NCBI RefSeq assembly: GCF_042477335.2
Contig: NC_091248.1
Coordinates: forward strand, 121,418,501 to 121,482,500
DNA length: 64,000 nucleotides
Direction: 5' to 3'
Origin: Ovis canadensis
Taxonomy: Eukaryota; Chordata; Mammalia; Artiodactyla; Bovidae
The notes under the pieces were generated by a model. It saw nothing but the letters and a program-made list of their open reading frames with translations, searched no databases and was not told the DNA's origin. A program made the translations under genes and the position numbers. The stretch's first letter is position 1; each line of letters begins with the position of its first letter. Below are positions 1 to 11,305 of the stretch, one piece after another.

Positions 1-767
1 AGTATTTATTGTTAAATTGTACACACTGAGGTTGAAAGCGAGGAGATTTAATCCAATGTTACATGTTGAGAGAGTGACAGAAGTAAAATCAAGCCCAGGT
101 CTTCTGAAACTTAATTATATGCCCTTTACAAGAAACTGGCTCTATGTTAATTTAACTTGTAGAGTGTCAAGATGAGCATTTATTTTCGTAACTTTCTTTG
201 GAATGTCATGATAGTTTCTTAGATTCTCTCTCATGTTTGCCTGCTTGGGCATATTTATTCATTGCCCCCTGTTGGTAAATAAGAAAGATTATGGGGAAGA
301 GGAGAAACAGGGAGATTACAAAGCACTTGTTAGTTACTCCAAACAGCAATCTTGGTTCAGAAATTTGAGATTCAGTCACTGAAAATGGCAAGTAAGATAG
401 AGCTGGTTTCTTCTGGCCCCATTGGGCAATGGGAAACAATGTCAAGCAACGTGGCTTTCTGATTTTCCATCCAGGGTAAAGGCAGCGTTATAGGAGTGTC
501 ATAATATTTTCCTGAGGGGGAGAAAAACAAAACCCACAAAGGCATAGACAGTGTATCTAATAATAAAGAGCAAAATCTGGAGTGCACATGGCATCCTTAA
601 ATAAGATTGAATGAGAAAACGCTGTATGCAAACGTGCTTAGCTTAATGCCAGCCACAAATTAGGTTTTCAATGAATGTTGGTTCAATCTGAGGTTATATT
701 GCTTTCCTAGAACTCCCTACTTAATAATCTGTGATTTAGAAAAATATTTCTCTCTCTCTCTCTCTCT
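1..767. other. Gene-free leader, no recognised element
   Basis: No open frame here resembles a known protein; the longest are under 80 codons. The stretch is AT-rich and ends in a short (TC)n run at about 750-766, just before a SINE poly-T. I see no recognisable repeat in the first 740 bases. Confidence 0.5.
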
Positions 768-870
768 TTTTTTTTTTTTTTGGCCTCGCAGCTTGCAGGA
801 TCTTAGTTCTGAAACCTCGCCCTTGGCAGTGAAAGCAGAGTTCTAACTACTGGACCACTAAGGAATTCCC
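768..870 (-). mobile_element. CHR-type tRNA-derived SINE
   Basis: A T-rich run followed by a GGCCTCGCAGCTTGCAGG-type body and AAGGAATTCCC at the far end is the reverse complement of the cetartiodactyl CHR SINE. Its head reads GGGAATTCC and its tail carries GGCC followed by poly-A. The copy is diverged and short. Confidence 0.7.
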
Positions 871-1154
871 GCTCCTCTTACTTATATTACTGGTCTGATG
901 GGGAAAAACTATCTAATCCAGTAACCTACCTGCCTGGGAGACCGGTGCCCATTCCCTACTGGCTCTGCACTCACCCAGTCTTCCTGCCACCATTTTTCAG
1001 TCCTTCCCTACCTTCCAACCCCGCTGGAAGCTATCATGGCTGCCAGCTGAAATCCCTTGTTTTCTTTCATTTCTGCAGATGCAGACAAAGTGATGGGAAT
1101 TTTCTGTGGGGATGTCAGGAGGAGCTGGAAGACTGGGAATGCCTTTTATCTTCC

Positions 1155-2290
1155 AGTTTTATTGAGATATAATTTGTGCACAACACTGTATTAATATTTG
1201 TTTAAGGTATACAGCATAATGTCTTGACATAAAAACCTCATGAAGTGATTCTCACATTAAGTTTAGTGACCATCCATCATCTCATATAGATATAAAATTA
1301 AAGAAATAGAGAAATTTTTTTCCTGTGGTGAGGACTCTTCAGATTTACTCTGTTAACTTTCATGTATAACATACTGCGGTGTTCATTGTATTTATTGTGC
1401 TCTACTTTAGATCCCTAGCATTTGTTTAGCTTATCACTGGAAGTCTGTACCTTTCAACCACTTCTGGTAACTACTTCTGATCTCTTCTATGAGTTTGTTT
1501 TTGAAGTATAATTGACTTACAACACTAGGTTAGTTCCTGGTACACAACATAATGATTCAATATTTCTATACATTTCAAAATGATCACCATGATAAGTCTA
1601 CTTACCATGTGTCACTACACAAAGATATTATGTAATTATTGACTATATTCCCTGCACTGTACATTTCATACTTGTGATTCATTTGTTTTGTAATTGGGAG
1701 TTTGTACCTATTAACCTCCCTCACCTATTTCGCGATCCCCACCGACAATCCCATGTTTGTTCTCTGTACTTATGACTTTTGTTTTACTTTGTTATGTTTG
1801 TTTTGGTTTTTTAGATTCTATACACAAGTGAAATCATACAATATTTGTCTTTCTCTGAGTTAGTTCACTTAGCATAGTACTGTCTAGGCCCATCCACGTT
1901 GTTGCCAATGGCAGCATTCTTTTTTATTTTTGGCTGCACTGGGTCTTTGCTGTTGTGCTTGAGCTTTCTCTAGTTGTGGCAAGATGGGGCTCGTCTTCAC
2001 TGTGGTATCTGGGCTTCTCATTGCAGTGGCTTCTTTTGTTAGACCATGGGCTCAGAGCTCACAGGCTTAGCTGCCCCACGGCATGTAGAATCTTCCCAGA
2101 CCAGGGATTGAACCCGTGTCCCCTGCATTGGCAGGTGGATTCTGAACCACTGAACTACCAGAGAAGACTGCAACTTTTTTTTAATGGCTGAACAATATTC
2201 CACTAGATATATCACGTTTTCTTTATCTGTTCATCCTTTGATGGGCACTTTGGTTGCTTCCATATCTTGGCTATGGTTTTTTTAAAAACT
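1155..2290 (-). mobile_element. Two adjoining L1 3' ends (old L1), interrupted by a SINE
   Basis: The plus strand reads TTTTATTGAGATATAATT at 1155 and a second similar start (GAAGTATAATTGACTTACAA) at about 1506. Both are the reverse complement of mammalian L1 3'-UTR ends. The text then follows the usual reversed L1 path (catacaatatttgtc, then a wait-for-Kozak-free, non-coding stretch, aatattccactag, then ttctttatctgttcatcc). Two 3' ends in a row imply two L1 insertions. A CHR SINE splits the second L1 at 1922-2167. Confidence 0.65.
1922..2167 (-). mobile_element. CHR-type SINE nested in L1
   Basis: TTTTTGGCTGCACTGGGTC at the left and a tRNA-like box ending AACTACCAGAGAAG at the right form a reversed CHR SINE. 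L1 sequence resumes straight after it (aatggctgaacaatattcc), so the SINE inserted into an existing L1. Confidence 0.75.
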
Positions 2291-3289
2291 CTTTCTCTTC
2301 TCCATTGAATCTAAGAGGAAATATGTGAGCTTCCATATCATGTGGGAACACATTGGAAGAACACAGTGTGTTATTGTCTCTTTATTTTATCCCCAAATTC
2401 CCACTAATGGTGGTATATAGGTCAGCACCTTTTGGCCTCATCCCAAGAAGTGTGTCACAGTCTCTGCCACCAACACTCCCTTCACCCTACACCTCCAGGA
2501 AGTTGAATGGTGCTGAATGGTGGAGGTGGGGGTGTTTAAGAACATGAGGAGGCACAAGATGGAAGGGGGTTGGAAAGAAAAAAATCAGGAGAAAAATCAC
2601 CATTTGAAAAATGGAAATCTTAGATTATGATTTTTTTGAAGCAAAATGATTAAGCCATGTTAGAAACATGACTCATATTGACTTCTACCCTTTCTGCCTC
2701 CAAAAGATTATGAAAAACACATACTTGGAAGATTTTAATAAAATTATGAGTAATATTAGATCATTTTAATTCCTGTTTATGGAGGACAGCTGTCCAATAC
2801 TTAATTGCAAGAGGAAAATGAATCCATGCTTCTAAGAGGCACTGCCATTTACAAAAACCAAGGAAGAAGCATTGGCTGTTTTAGTTTATAGCCTTCTACT
2901 TATTGCCTTTTCTCACTTTTCCTTAAAATTTCATCAAAATAGTATGTCTCATTTAAAGAGCCAGATTTCTACCAATTTGTCTTAAAAATAGTGGTTCTTG
3001 CTCCATCTTCTTCCATTCCCCCTTTCCCAAGGCAACTACTTTCACTTGCTTTCACATGTGTGCGTATGTATGTTTATGTGTGTGTTTCTGTCCTTGTCTC
3101 TAAACTAAATGTTTGCATTGCTACTTTTGATTTTTCAGTCTCAGGCATTCATTCCACTATGGAATGCCTTCTCTCTTTCATTTCCATGGCAGACCCTTTC
3201 ATCCCACTTTTCAATATAATTTGTGATGTTGGCTAGATCAGTTTTCAGTGTTTGAAATATTATGTCTGTGACACGATAAGAAATACATA
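2291..3289. other. Gene-free interval
   Basis: No coding frame or clear repeat is recognised. Frames up to about 80 codons occur but show no domain, transmembrane or family signature. Confidence 0.4.
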
Positions 3290-3663
3290 TTTGGTCCCTG
3301 CCTGCAGTTCCTGACACAGGATTCCTAAACCCTGTTCAAGGTTCCTAAACTTTGTAATGTCCTGAGTGTTAGGGGTGCTAGGAGCATATTTTGTTCTCAT
3401 ATATGGTCTTTGATCCCAATTCCTGACAAAGGAGTTTCTAAGATCCTTGGCATCTCTAGAGTGATAAGAGTGACTCTGTATGCTAATGAGAATGACCAGG
3501 TGCACCAGCTTCAGGATGGGAATGGTCACCAGAAAGACCCAGGCTTGATTAGAAGATTGGAATTTTCAGCTCCATCTCCAACCTCAGGGAGGGGAGAGGG
3601 GCTGAAGATTGAGTTAAACACCAGTGGTCAAAGATTTAATCCATCTTACCCATATAAAGCGAT

Positions 3664-3882
3664 TCTCAGGTGACACAAGGGTGAAGAATCCATCTGCCGA
3701 TGCAGGGGATGCAAGAGACGAGAGTTTGATCCCTGAATTGGGAAGATCCTCTGGAGAAGGAAATGGCAACCCATTCCAGTGTTCTTGCCCGGATAATTCC
3801 ATGGACAGAGGAGCCTGGTGGGCTCTAGTCCACGGGGTTGCAAAGAGTGGGATATGACTGAGCACACGAACCCACGTAACAG
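3664..3882 (+). mobile_element. Bov-tA SINE
   Basis: This is a tRNA-Glu-like head (aagaatccatctgcc, then a B-box-like GTTTGATCCC) followed by the BovB-derived body (ggagaaggaaatggcaaccc, then GAGCCTGGTGGGC) and an ACTGAGCAC tail. The copy is moderately diverged. Confidence 0.85.
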
Positions 3883-4476
3883 AACCTCCCGTGTGCTGGA
3901 ACAATGGGCAACCACACTCAGCAGCTGTCTGCATCGCATCTTGTTAAGAAGAAACAGGTCCCGAATGGAGTCATTGTGTTAAGGCCCTATATCAGCAAAC
4001 CAAGACTTAAGTACCTAACCTAACCACAGTTACAACCTTTCCCAGAAATTTAACCTCTAACCAGTCAACCTGGAATCACCTGGTCAACAATAATGAGATA
4101 TTCCACTGGATGGGCCCCTTGTGTTTTCCTTAGGAGGGCAACTTTGCCTGAAACAATGCATTCTTTCTGTTAATAATTTTCCTTTTTTCCTCCTCCTCTC
4201 CACTTTTAGAAACCTTTACTTCTCTATCGCTGGGTGGAAATTTTTTCTACTGCTGGAATAGATGGCATGCTGTCTGATTCATTGTTCAATAAAAAATGCA
4301 ATTTTTTGAGTTTTTTTCAAAAAACTTTCATTCAATTAGATCTTAAACTTTACTCTGATGACTTTTTTTTTTTTAACAGTCCTATGTAGCTTTTCATCTA
4401 GGTGTTCATCTGAATCCTTTATGAACCCATAAATGTAAGTTAACTGTTCCCTTAAGTCCTGTGAGCTGTTAAAGCA

Positions 4477-4683
4477 AATTTCTTGATGGCTCAGATGTAT
4501 AGAATACACCTGCAGGGCAGGAGTTGTGGGTTTGATCCCTAGGTCGGGAAGATCCCCTGGAGGATGAAATGGCAACCTACTCCAGTATTCTTGCTGGGAA
4601 AATTCCATGAACAGAGGAGCCTAGTGGGCTACAGTCCATGGGGTTACAAAGAGTTTGGCACGATTGAGTGGCTGAGCATATAT
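4477..4683 (+). mobile_element. Bov-tA SINE
   Basis: The head is diverged (GATGGCTCAGATGTATAGAA). The B-box-like GTTTGATCCC and the Bov-A body (GAAATGGCAACC, ACAGTCCATGGGGTT) are clear. It lies inside the old LTR-like repeat. Confidence 0.8.
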
Positions 4684-4935
4684 TAAACCTAAAGTGGTGG
4701 TGCGGGAGCCCCTAATTTATAGCTGGCTGGTCAGAAGTACAGATGACAAGTGAGGAGCAGTCTTGTGGGACTAAACTCTTAACCCTTGGGTCTGCACTAG
4801 CTTTAAGTAGTCCCTGTCAGAATTCAACTGTAAAATCTCCAGATGACCACTGGAGACTGGAAAACTGGTTGGTATGAGACCCTCTCTCACCACCCCACTG
4901 CCTCAATTTAATGTCAGAAGTGTGGTGAGTGGGGA

Positions 4936-7082
4936 AACATGTTTTCTTTACATGTTTATGTAAATGTTATTCATGATGGAACCGTATATTAACAATATTT
5001 TTTCCTCTGGCTTTCTGTTCAGCTAGTAATTGCCTTGTTTTGTTTGCTTTTGCTCTCAAACTCTTTATCAGTGGTTTAAATCTTTCTCAACGATTTTGGG
5101 CTCATCAGATATTCCAAGATTTTATTTGTCTGAGAAAGTCTCTCCTGGAGCCTCATGCCCTGCTTCTACATGGACATGCCCCCATGCCTGGTGTGCCTCC
5201 GTGTTCATTTTGAGATCTGTCTTCATTCATCCCTGTGACTCGTTTATGTCTTTCTTATTTCAGATCTTGCATTGTCTGTATCCCATGTCTTCTTTTACCA
5301 TAGTGTGCTCACTCACTTTGGAAGAGTAGTTCCCAGAGAAAGTAAATTTTTATTGAGACTTGGCTTGTCAGAAAAGTCTTTATTTCGCCCTTGCACTTGA
5401 ATATCCACATAGAGAGCCTAGGTTAGAGACAATTCTTACATTGCTTTCTATCTTAAAAAATTGCTTTCAAGAAGACTGAAATCACTCAATTCCGAATATT
5501 CTGGATTTGGTGTTCTCCTCCCTCTTTAAAGTGTGTAGGATCTTGTCAGTATTCTGAAATTTTATCATGATGTGCTAGATACTTGGTGGATCCTTTAATA
5601 TGAAGATCCATATTCTTCAGTTCTGGGAATTTCTCTTCACTTATTTTGTTGATGGTTTGCTGCCCTCCGTTTATTATTTCTCTCTCTCTCTCTCTTTAAA
5701 AATTCCTATTACGTGGGCATTGGATATTGTGGACTGGTGTTCTCTTGCTTTTCAGCTACATATTTTTTTGGCTGTACTTTCTGAGATACTTAATAGATTT
5801 TATTTTCCAACTTTTCTACTGAGTTTTACATTTCAGATGTGCTTTTAATTAAAAAGAGCTCTATTTTTGAAAAATTTGAGTGTTTCTTTTAAACAACATT
5901 GCATTATTTTTTTATGGTTTTGTCATTTTCTCTTAATTCTCTGGGAATATTGATATTGGGGAGCGGAGGGAGGGTTATCTTACTTTGCTTTTTTCTCCAA
6001 GTAGCTGCTTTATTTCTTTGTTTTAGTTTTATCTCCCATCTTTCCCCAGATGTCCCAAACTCCTCATTGTCTGTTCTGTTGAATAAGGGATGGAGAGGTT
6101 GGTTGGGAACCAAGCTCATGAATGGGGCTTGCTGATTTTCACTGTAAAGTGAGTAGTATTTTTCTACCAAAATTTCCAGCTTTTGATATATCTTTGCCTC
6201 ATATGTATTTGGTATACACCCAGCTCAGAGATCCTGTTTCACTCTCCCCAGAAAATATACCTCCAGTGTTTTCCTGGGATAGGCGGGAGTGGTTGTCCAA
6301 TTACACCAAAGGGGAGAGGTGATCTCAGAATCTGAATCTTAAATTGATTTTTTTTGCTGATTTTTGCCATTTTTCTTTGATGGTTCCTGGTGCTAAAAAT
6401 CCTGAGTGAAAGTTTGTTTCTTGACTTTCCCTTCTGCCTACGCAGAGTTCACTTTCCTCAGCTCTGCTCTATTTTACCCTTCCATCTACACTTTCCAGCC
6501 TCTCAAATGTTTGTGCTGTCATTATGAGTTGGTGCCTTGAAAATAATTTTTTAACAATTCTCTTACAGTCAATTTAGAAGAGTTTTGGAAGGGAGTGAAA
6601 GATGACGTATTGACTCCATCTGTCTTTTTCTTTTCAGTAACTTTTGATCTAGAACTGTAGTGTCAAATTTGTTTCTTTCAGTGGAGTTCTGTCTCCAAAA
6701 TGAGAAACTGTGCCTCTGCCTTCTCACTTCTCCTTTCCCCTTTCACTGCTATCTGGAGCCCATGGGAGGCATGGCTTGTAAACCACAGATTAGAAGTTGT
6801 TGAACATGATTTCTCTCTCCAGTAGACATTTGAGTGAAGTTTATGGCAGTATGGAAGGAGCATTGATTTATTCCTTAAGAGATTAGTTGTGTTGATTCCA
6901 ATTTGCTCAAATGGCAGAGACAGAAAGAAATATTCAAAAATTTTTGACTTGGAATAAAATTGGACTCTGCACTTCCTTGTGGGCTAAACTCATCATCATA
7001 AAAACAACTTTAAATTGTTACTTTTATTTGAAAGGAAACTGTGTAAATTTATCTAAATATTAAGCAATGTTTAACTTGCTTA
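4936..7082. other. Gene-free interval with old unclassified repeat
   Basis: Bases 5340-5850 read like an ancient dispersed repeat (phrases such as ATTTTATCATGATGTGCTAG and TTTCTACTGAGTTTTACATTTC) with an internal (TC)n run at about 5678-5696, but I cannot name the family. Open frames of 60-99 codons elsewhere have no recognisable domain. Confidence 0.4.
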
Positions 7083-7084
7083 TG

Positions 7085-7397
7085 AATGTGAAAGTCGCTT
7101 AGCTGTGTGTGACTCTTTGCTACCCCATGAACTAAATAGTCCGTGGAATTCTCCAGTCCAGAATATTGGAGTGGGTAGCCTTTCCCTTTTCCAGGGGACC
7201 TTTCCAATCTAGGGATTGAACCCAGGTCGCTTGCATTGCAGGCAGATTATTTACCAGCTGAGCCACAAGGGAAGGCCAAGAATACTGGCGTGAGTAGCCT
7301 ATCCCTTCTCCAGTGGATCTTCCTGACCCAGGAATCGAACTGGGGTCTCCTGCATTGCAGGTGGATTCTTTACCAACTGAGCTATCAGGGAAGCCCA
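7085..7397 (-). mobile_element. Bov-tA SINE with a duplicated tRNA-like segment
   Basis: A reversed Bov-tA runs to about 7280 and is followed by a second reversed segment. That segment repeats part of the Bov-A body (AATACTGGCGTGAGTAGCC) and a second tRNA-like head ending in AGGGAAGCCC. The two heads lie head-behind-body rather than as two full elements, so this is a composite or an internally duplicated SINE. Confidence 0.75.
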
Positions 7398-8240
7398 ATT
7401 GGCTTATACCTTTTGCTAATTGAGGATGTTGGAAATTCCCCAATTACATTCAGAGAGCTAAAATGCTGTTTCATACTGGATTGCTATCAGATCCAATGTT
7501 TTATCCCAAATTATTTCCCTAAATAGAAGAGTAAAAGGAAGGCTGTAGGGTCAGAAAATTAGAGCTTATTGTGTATGAACAGCATTAAAACTGTGCATGA
7601 TTTAGCTTCATATTTATGTGCAGTCTCATCATCAAAAGCATTGTTATTTCCTTCCTTTTCCACCCTTCTGTGGCATAGACCATCAATTACCTGATGAAAC
7701 TATGGAAGAATATGGGAGTTTTTGCATACTGAGTCATTCAAAGGTCCAAAGACTTAAAAACTTGCCAAATAAAATGTGTATTTTCCCATGTCTCTAAGAT
7801 GACTCAATGGCTATTTGAATGTAATAAGAAGAAATAAAAAATATGTAAGATAATTAACAGAAACCACAAAAATTCCTTTATAAGTGTAGACCACCAAAAT
7901 GAAAGAAGTGCAAATAGATCTTTTCAGAATCACCCATTTGGAATCTGACCTTCCAATGTTACTGGTTTGACACTAGCATAATTTCACGGAAGACTCAGGC
8001 ATCATCTTAAAAAAAATATTGACAACTGTGCTATAAGAAGGGATTTTTAAGTTTTATTTGCAAGCATGAGACACTTTTAGAAGGAAGAAACATGACCAAA
8101 ACTTGTGAGAAGCACTTGGTATTTTGATTACTTTTGTGTAATGGAAGGGTTCTCAAAACAGCTTGAAGTGTTGCTCTACCTGTGGCCTCTTTTGGAGGCA
8201 GGCCATGAATGGGATGTCGGTTCAAAATTACTCACAACCT
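7398..8240. other. Gene-free interval
   Basis: AT-rich sequence with no supported gene or recognised repeat. Confidence 0.4.
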
Positions 8241-8323
8241 AGTGACGGACAGGGAAGCCTGCGTGCTGCAGTCCATGGGGTTGTAAAGAGTAGGACACAA
8301 CTGAGTGACTGAACAACAGCAAC
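8241..8323 (+). mobile_element. BovB / Bov-A 3' tail fragment
   Basis: GACGGACAGGGAAGCCTG, then CAGTCCATGGGGTTG, then ACTGAGTGACTGAAC is the last 80 bases or so of BovB, or of the related Bov-A tail. It is severely 5'-truncated and ends in an ACAGCAAC tail. Confidence 0.75.
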
Positions 8324-9942
8324 CTAAAAGTCGAGAGTTTTGCTTAATTAGGTGGGAGTTTTTAGGACTTCAAGTGTGGGAAGCAGGATCTCAAGTACCC
8401 TGAGAGAACTGCTATGAGGAAAGGGGTGGGGGCAGGATATATAGGAGTTTTGCAACAAAGGGCAGGTAGTTTGAACATTGAAAGATTATTGTTAAACAAA
8501 ATAAAATATCTCACGCTAAGGAATTTAACGCTTTTCTATACACGGGAAGATGCAAGAGTCTGGGCTCACTGAAGTCATTCCTTTGATTCGCACCTCAGCT
8601 TCTGGGGCCGGTATCCTGTGTTTTTCATATTCTAAGTTTCCTCTGATCACTGCTAGATGGCAGGTATTCTTTTCCTTCCTGAGTTTCTCAGGGTTCGCCA
8701 GCTCGTTATCGGTTGGTGGCTATAATCGTTGATGACAGTGACATCTTTTGTTCACTGATGTGGTAGGCAATATTCCATTTATTGGAGACATGGGACCTCT
8801 CTAAGACATGTCTGGTGGAACACTGAGAGATGGATGAGTAGGAACCTGAAGAATGGTATCCTTTCAATCTTCTTATAGAAGAGTATTGAAATGGGAGAAA
8901 ACATTCATTTTATGTAGAGTCTTTAACGTAGAAAAGGAGAAGCCTTGGGAAAGACTGTTTTTGACAAAGCATAAGCTTTAATGACTGTGCAAGTCACATG
9001 AAGGTTGCCTGTGAAAGAAAGCCTGGAACACTTGGTTACATGTGACCGCAACAGGGTGTGTGCGCCATGGCCTCAACTTGCTTCTCGATGACATCATGAA
9101 GCTGGCCTTTCACCAAAGGACTCAGAGAAGAGCCAAAATGTTGTGAAACATGCAGAAGCCACTCATTGTTGCTCTCTTTGAGAAAAACCGTCAAAGAACT
9201 AAATCAAGTCACTGAAGTTGTGCTGCAAAACCATTGATCAGATTGGATGATCTGCTCTTTGATTATCTTCAGAGAAAAATGAAGCAGCTCTTCGAGCAAG
9301 TGCCATAATCTCTTTTTCCCCCAAAGTCTCCACTATAAATAGTTAACCAAGGTTTTATTTACTTTAAATCTTTTACACACAGACCACTCCCCTGTGGAAT
9401 CTTGAGTGAGACTATGTAAAGTGGGAAGCAAGGCTATTAGCTATGAGTTGTCTCAGGGCGGGGCAGGGAGGGGCGGAAAGACCCTGACTCCAGAATCTTC
9501 CCTGCTTCTCCGCCTATACCTCTGCTTTCCTGCACCTCCTCTCTGTTGTTTTTGTTTGTTTTTCACGTGCATAGGCATTCTTGCCTTTTACAATCCACTT
9601 TAGCTGCAAACCCACTGTATCTTTTTTAATGGTTACCTGTCCCTGGGTTGGCTGATCTGAACCAATGTCCCTTTGTGTAGCTGGCGGTGGCAAAATGTAA
9701 CATACGTGAAGTCACTTTATAAATGGCAAGGTGATGTTCTAACAAGTTGGTTGTTATTATCTTCAGCATTGTTATTGCGTGTGGTTTATCCTACAGATAG
9801 CCATCTCTCCCTGAGGGCTCATTCTGAGCATTGTTCTCAGCTCCACTGACCTTCCTACCAGCTCTTGCTCCCCTGGCTCCTATTGTGATGTCCACTCTGG
9901 ATCTCATCTCCCTGTTGACCTCCTCTGTCTTTCCCTTCTCAT
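8324..9942. other. Gene-free interval
   Basis: No recognised repeat or gene. Bases 9020-9300 are comparatively complex and non-repetitive in look, but the frames are interrupted and match nothing I know. Confidence 0.35.
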
Positions 9943-9954
9943 TATGATGTATCT

Positions 9955-10215
9955 GCTGCTGCTAAGTCACTTCAGTCGTGTCCGACTCTGTGCGACCGCA
10001 TAGAAGGCAGCTAACCAGGCTCCTCCGTCCCTGGGATTCTCCAGGCAAGAACACTGGAGTGGGTTGCCATTTTCTTCTCCAATGCAGGAAAGTGAAAAGT
10101 GAAAGTGAAGTCGTGTCCGACCCTCAGTGATCCCATGGACCGTAGCCTTCCAGGCTCCTCCGTCCATGAGATTTTCCAGGCAGAGTACTGGAGGGGGGTG
10201 CCACTGCCTTCTCCA
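9955..10215 (-). mobile_element. Bov-A2 SINE with 12-bp target duplication
   Basis: A dimeric Bov-A element reads in reverse: a GCTGCTGCTAAG tail, two tandem Bov-A bodies joined by AAAGTGAAAAGTGAAAGTG, ending CCTTCTCC. Both flanks carry TATGATGTATCT (9943-9954 and 10216-10227), a perfect 12-bp target-site duplication that fixes both ends. Confidence 0.92.
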
Positions 10216-10562
10216 TATGATGTATCTATTCCTTCGCATATCCTCAGAGGCTTCTTAGGAAATGATTGATTTTGGGTTTCTAAACACATTGACGCTAAAG
10301 TGTTAATGGCTAACAGATTTGATGTTAACACATCAGAGCAACTCAGGTTTTGAGTCGAGACCACTTGAACTCCAATGTGGAGCCTGCCAGTGAAATTTTA
10401 GGCCACAAGAGCAGTCACTGGAGGGGAGACATAGCCTCTTCTTAGTGTTCCACCACTTGTGCATATAGATGGGTCTTGGAAGGGTCATGGAAGTTTTGTG
10501 GTTATGGGAAGAAAACAAGCATAAGGACATCTTTTAAGGAAAAGTTAGGAAAGAAATAGTAT

Positions 10563-10837
10563 GCTGCTGCTACTGCTAAGTTGCTTCAGTCGTGTCCAAC
10601 TCTGTGCGACCCCATAGATGGCAGCCTACCAGGCTCCCCCATCCCTGGGATTCTCCAGGCAAGAACACTGGAGTGGGTTGCCATTTTCTTCCCCAATGCA
10701 TAAAAGTGAAAAGTGAAAGTGAAGTCGTTCAGTCATGTCTGACTCTTCGCGACCCCATGACTGTGGCCTACCAGGCTCCTCCATCCATGGGATTTTCCAG
10801 GCAAGAGTACTGGAGTGGGGTGCCATTGCCTTCTCCG
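10563..10837 (-). mobile_element. Bov-A2 SINE with 12-bp target duplication
   Basis: This is a second reversed Bov-A2 dimer with the same layout as the copy about 350 bases upstream. The flanking duplication AAGAAATAGTAT at 10551-10562 and 10838-10849 is perfect, which indicates a fairly recent insertion. Confidence 0.92.
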
Positions 10838-10971
10838 AAGAAATAGTATAGTGAGAAGTAAAGCACAAAATACGAATATTCTCAATCACCCTTGGAGCTT
10901 CTATTCGGTTACCATTTCCCTACATCTGGCTCTGATAAAAAACAGGCAAATAAAGGTTATGCAAACAGACA

Positions 10972-11029
10972 TGGAGTCACACAGAGTCGGACACGACTGA
11001 AGTGACTTAGCAGCAGCAGCAGCAGCAGT
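10972..11029 (+). mobile_element. Truncated Bov-A tail with (AGC)n end
   Basis: Only the last part of Bov-A remains (CAGAGTCGGACACGACTGAA, then GACTTAG), followed by an AGC-repeat tail. AAACAGACA flanks it at 10963-10971 and 11030-11038, so it is a complete 5'-truncated insertion of about 58 bp. Confidence 0.85.
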
Positions 11030-11305
11030 AAACAGACAGGATGTCATTGAGCTAGGAGTGATTTGCATGCCAATCTCAGGGAACCTCTTTTTAAATCCTG
11101 GAGGACGGATGGAAGTGTGATGGGTGTATGGGAGGAGGGGATGGGGTGGGGTGATGATGTTTGCTGGCAGCTCTGCTTTTGCCTGAATCCAAGGAGAGAG
11201 CCTCTGAATTTGGTCTCAACAGAGTGGCTTGGCCAGAAAGTCTGTGCTCTCCTGTGGATGTACCTGGAGTAGAAGCTGAGTCTGAGCAGAGCCTACCTGG
11301 AGAAG

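Larger units (their letters stand above)
3290..4935 (+). mobile_element. Fragmented ancient LTR-like repeat with later insertions
   Basis: Text at 3290-3660 (phrases such as CAGCTCCATCTCCAACCTC and GGGAGGGGAGAGGGGCTGAAG) and at 4425-4470 plus 4685-4935 (TAGCTGGCTGGTCAGAAG, GTCTTGTGGGACT) resembles successive parts of one old mammalian endogenous-retrovirus LTR. Between them, 3940-4330 looks like another LTR-type unit ending in GTTCAATAAAA, a poly-A signal. Two Bov-tA SINEs lie inside. There is no gag, pol or env frame. The family name is not assigned. Confidence 0.35.
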
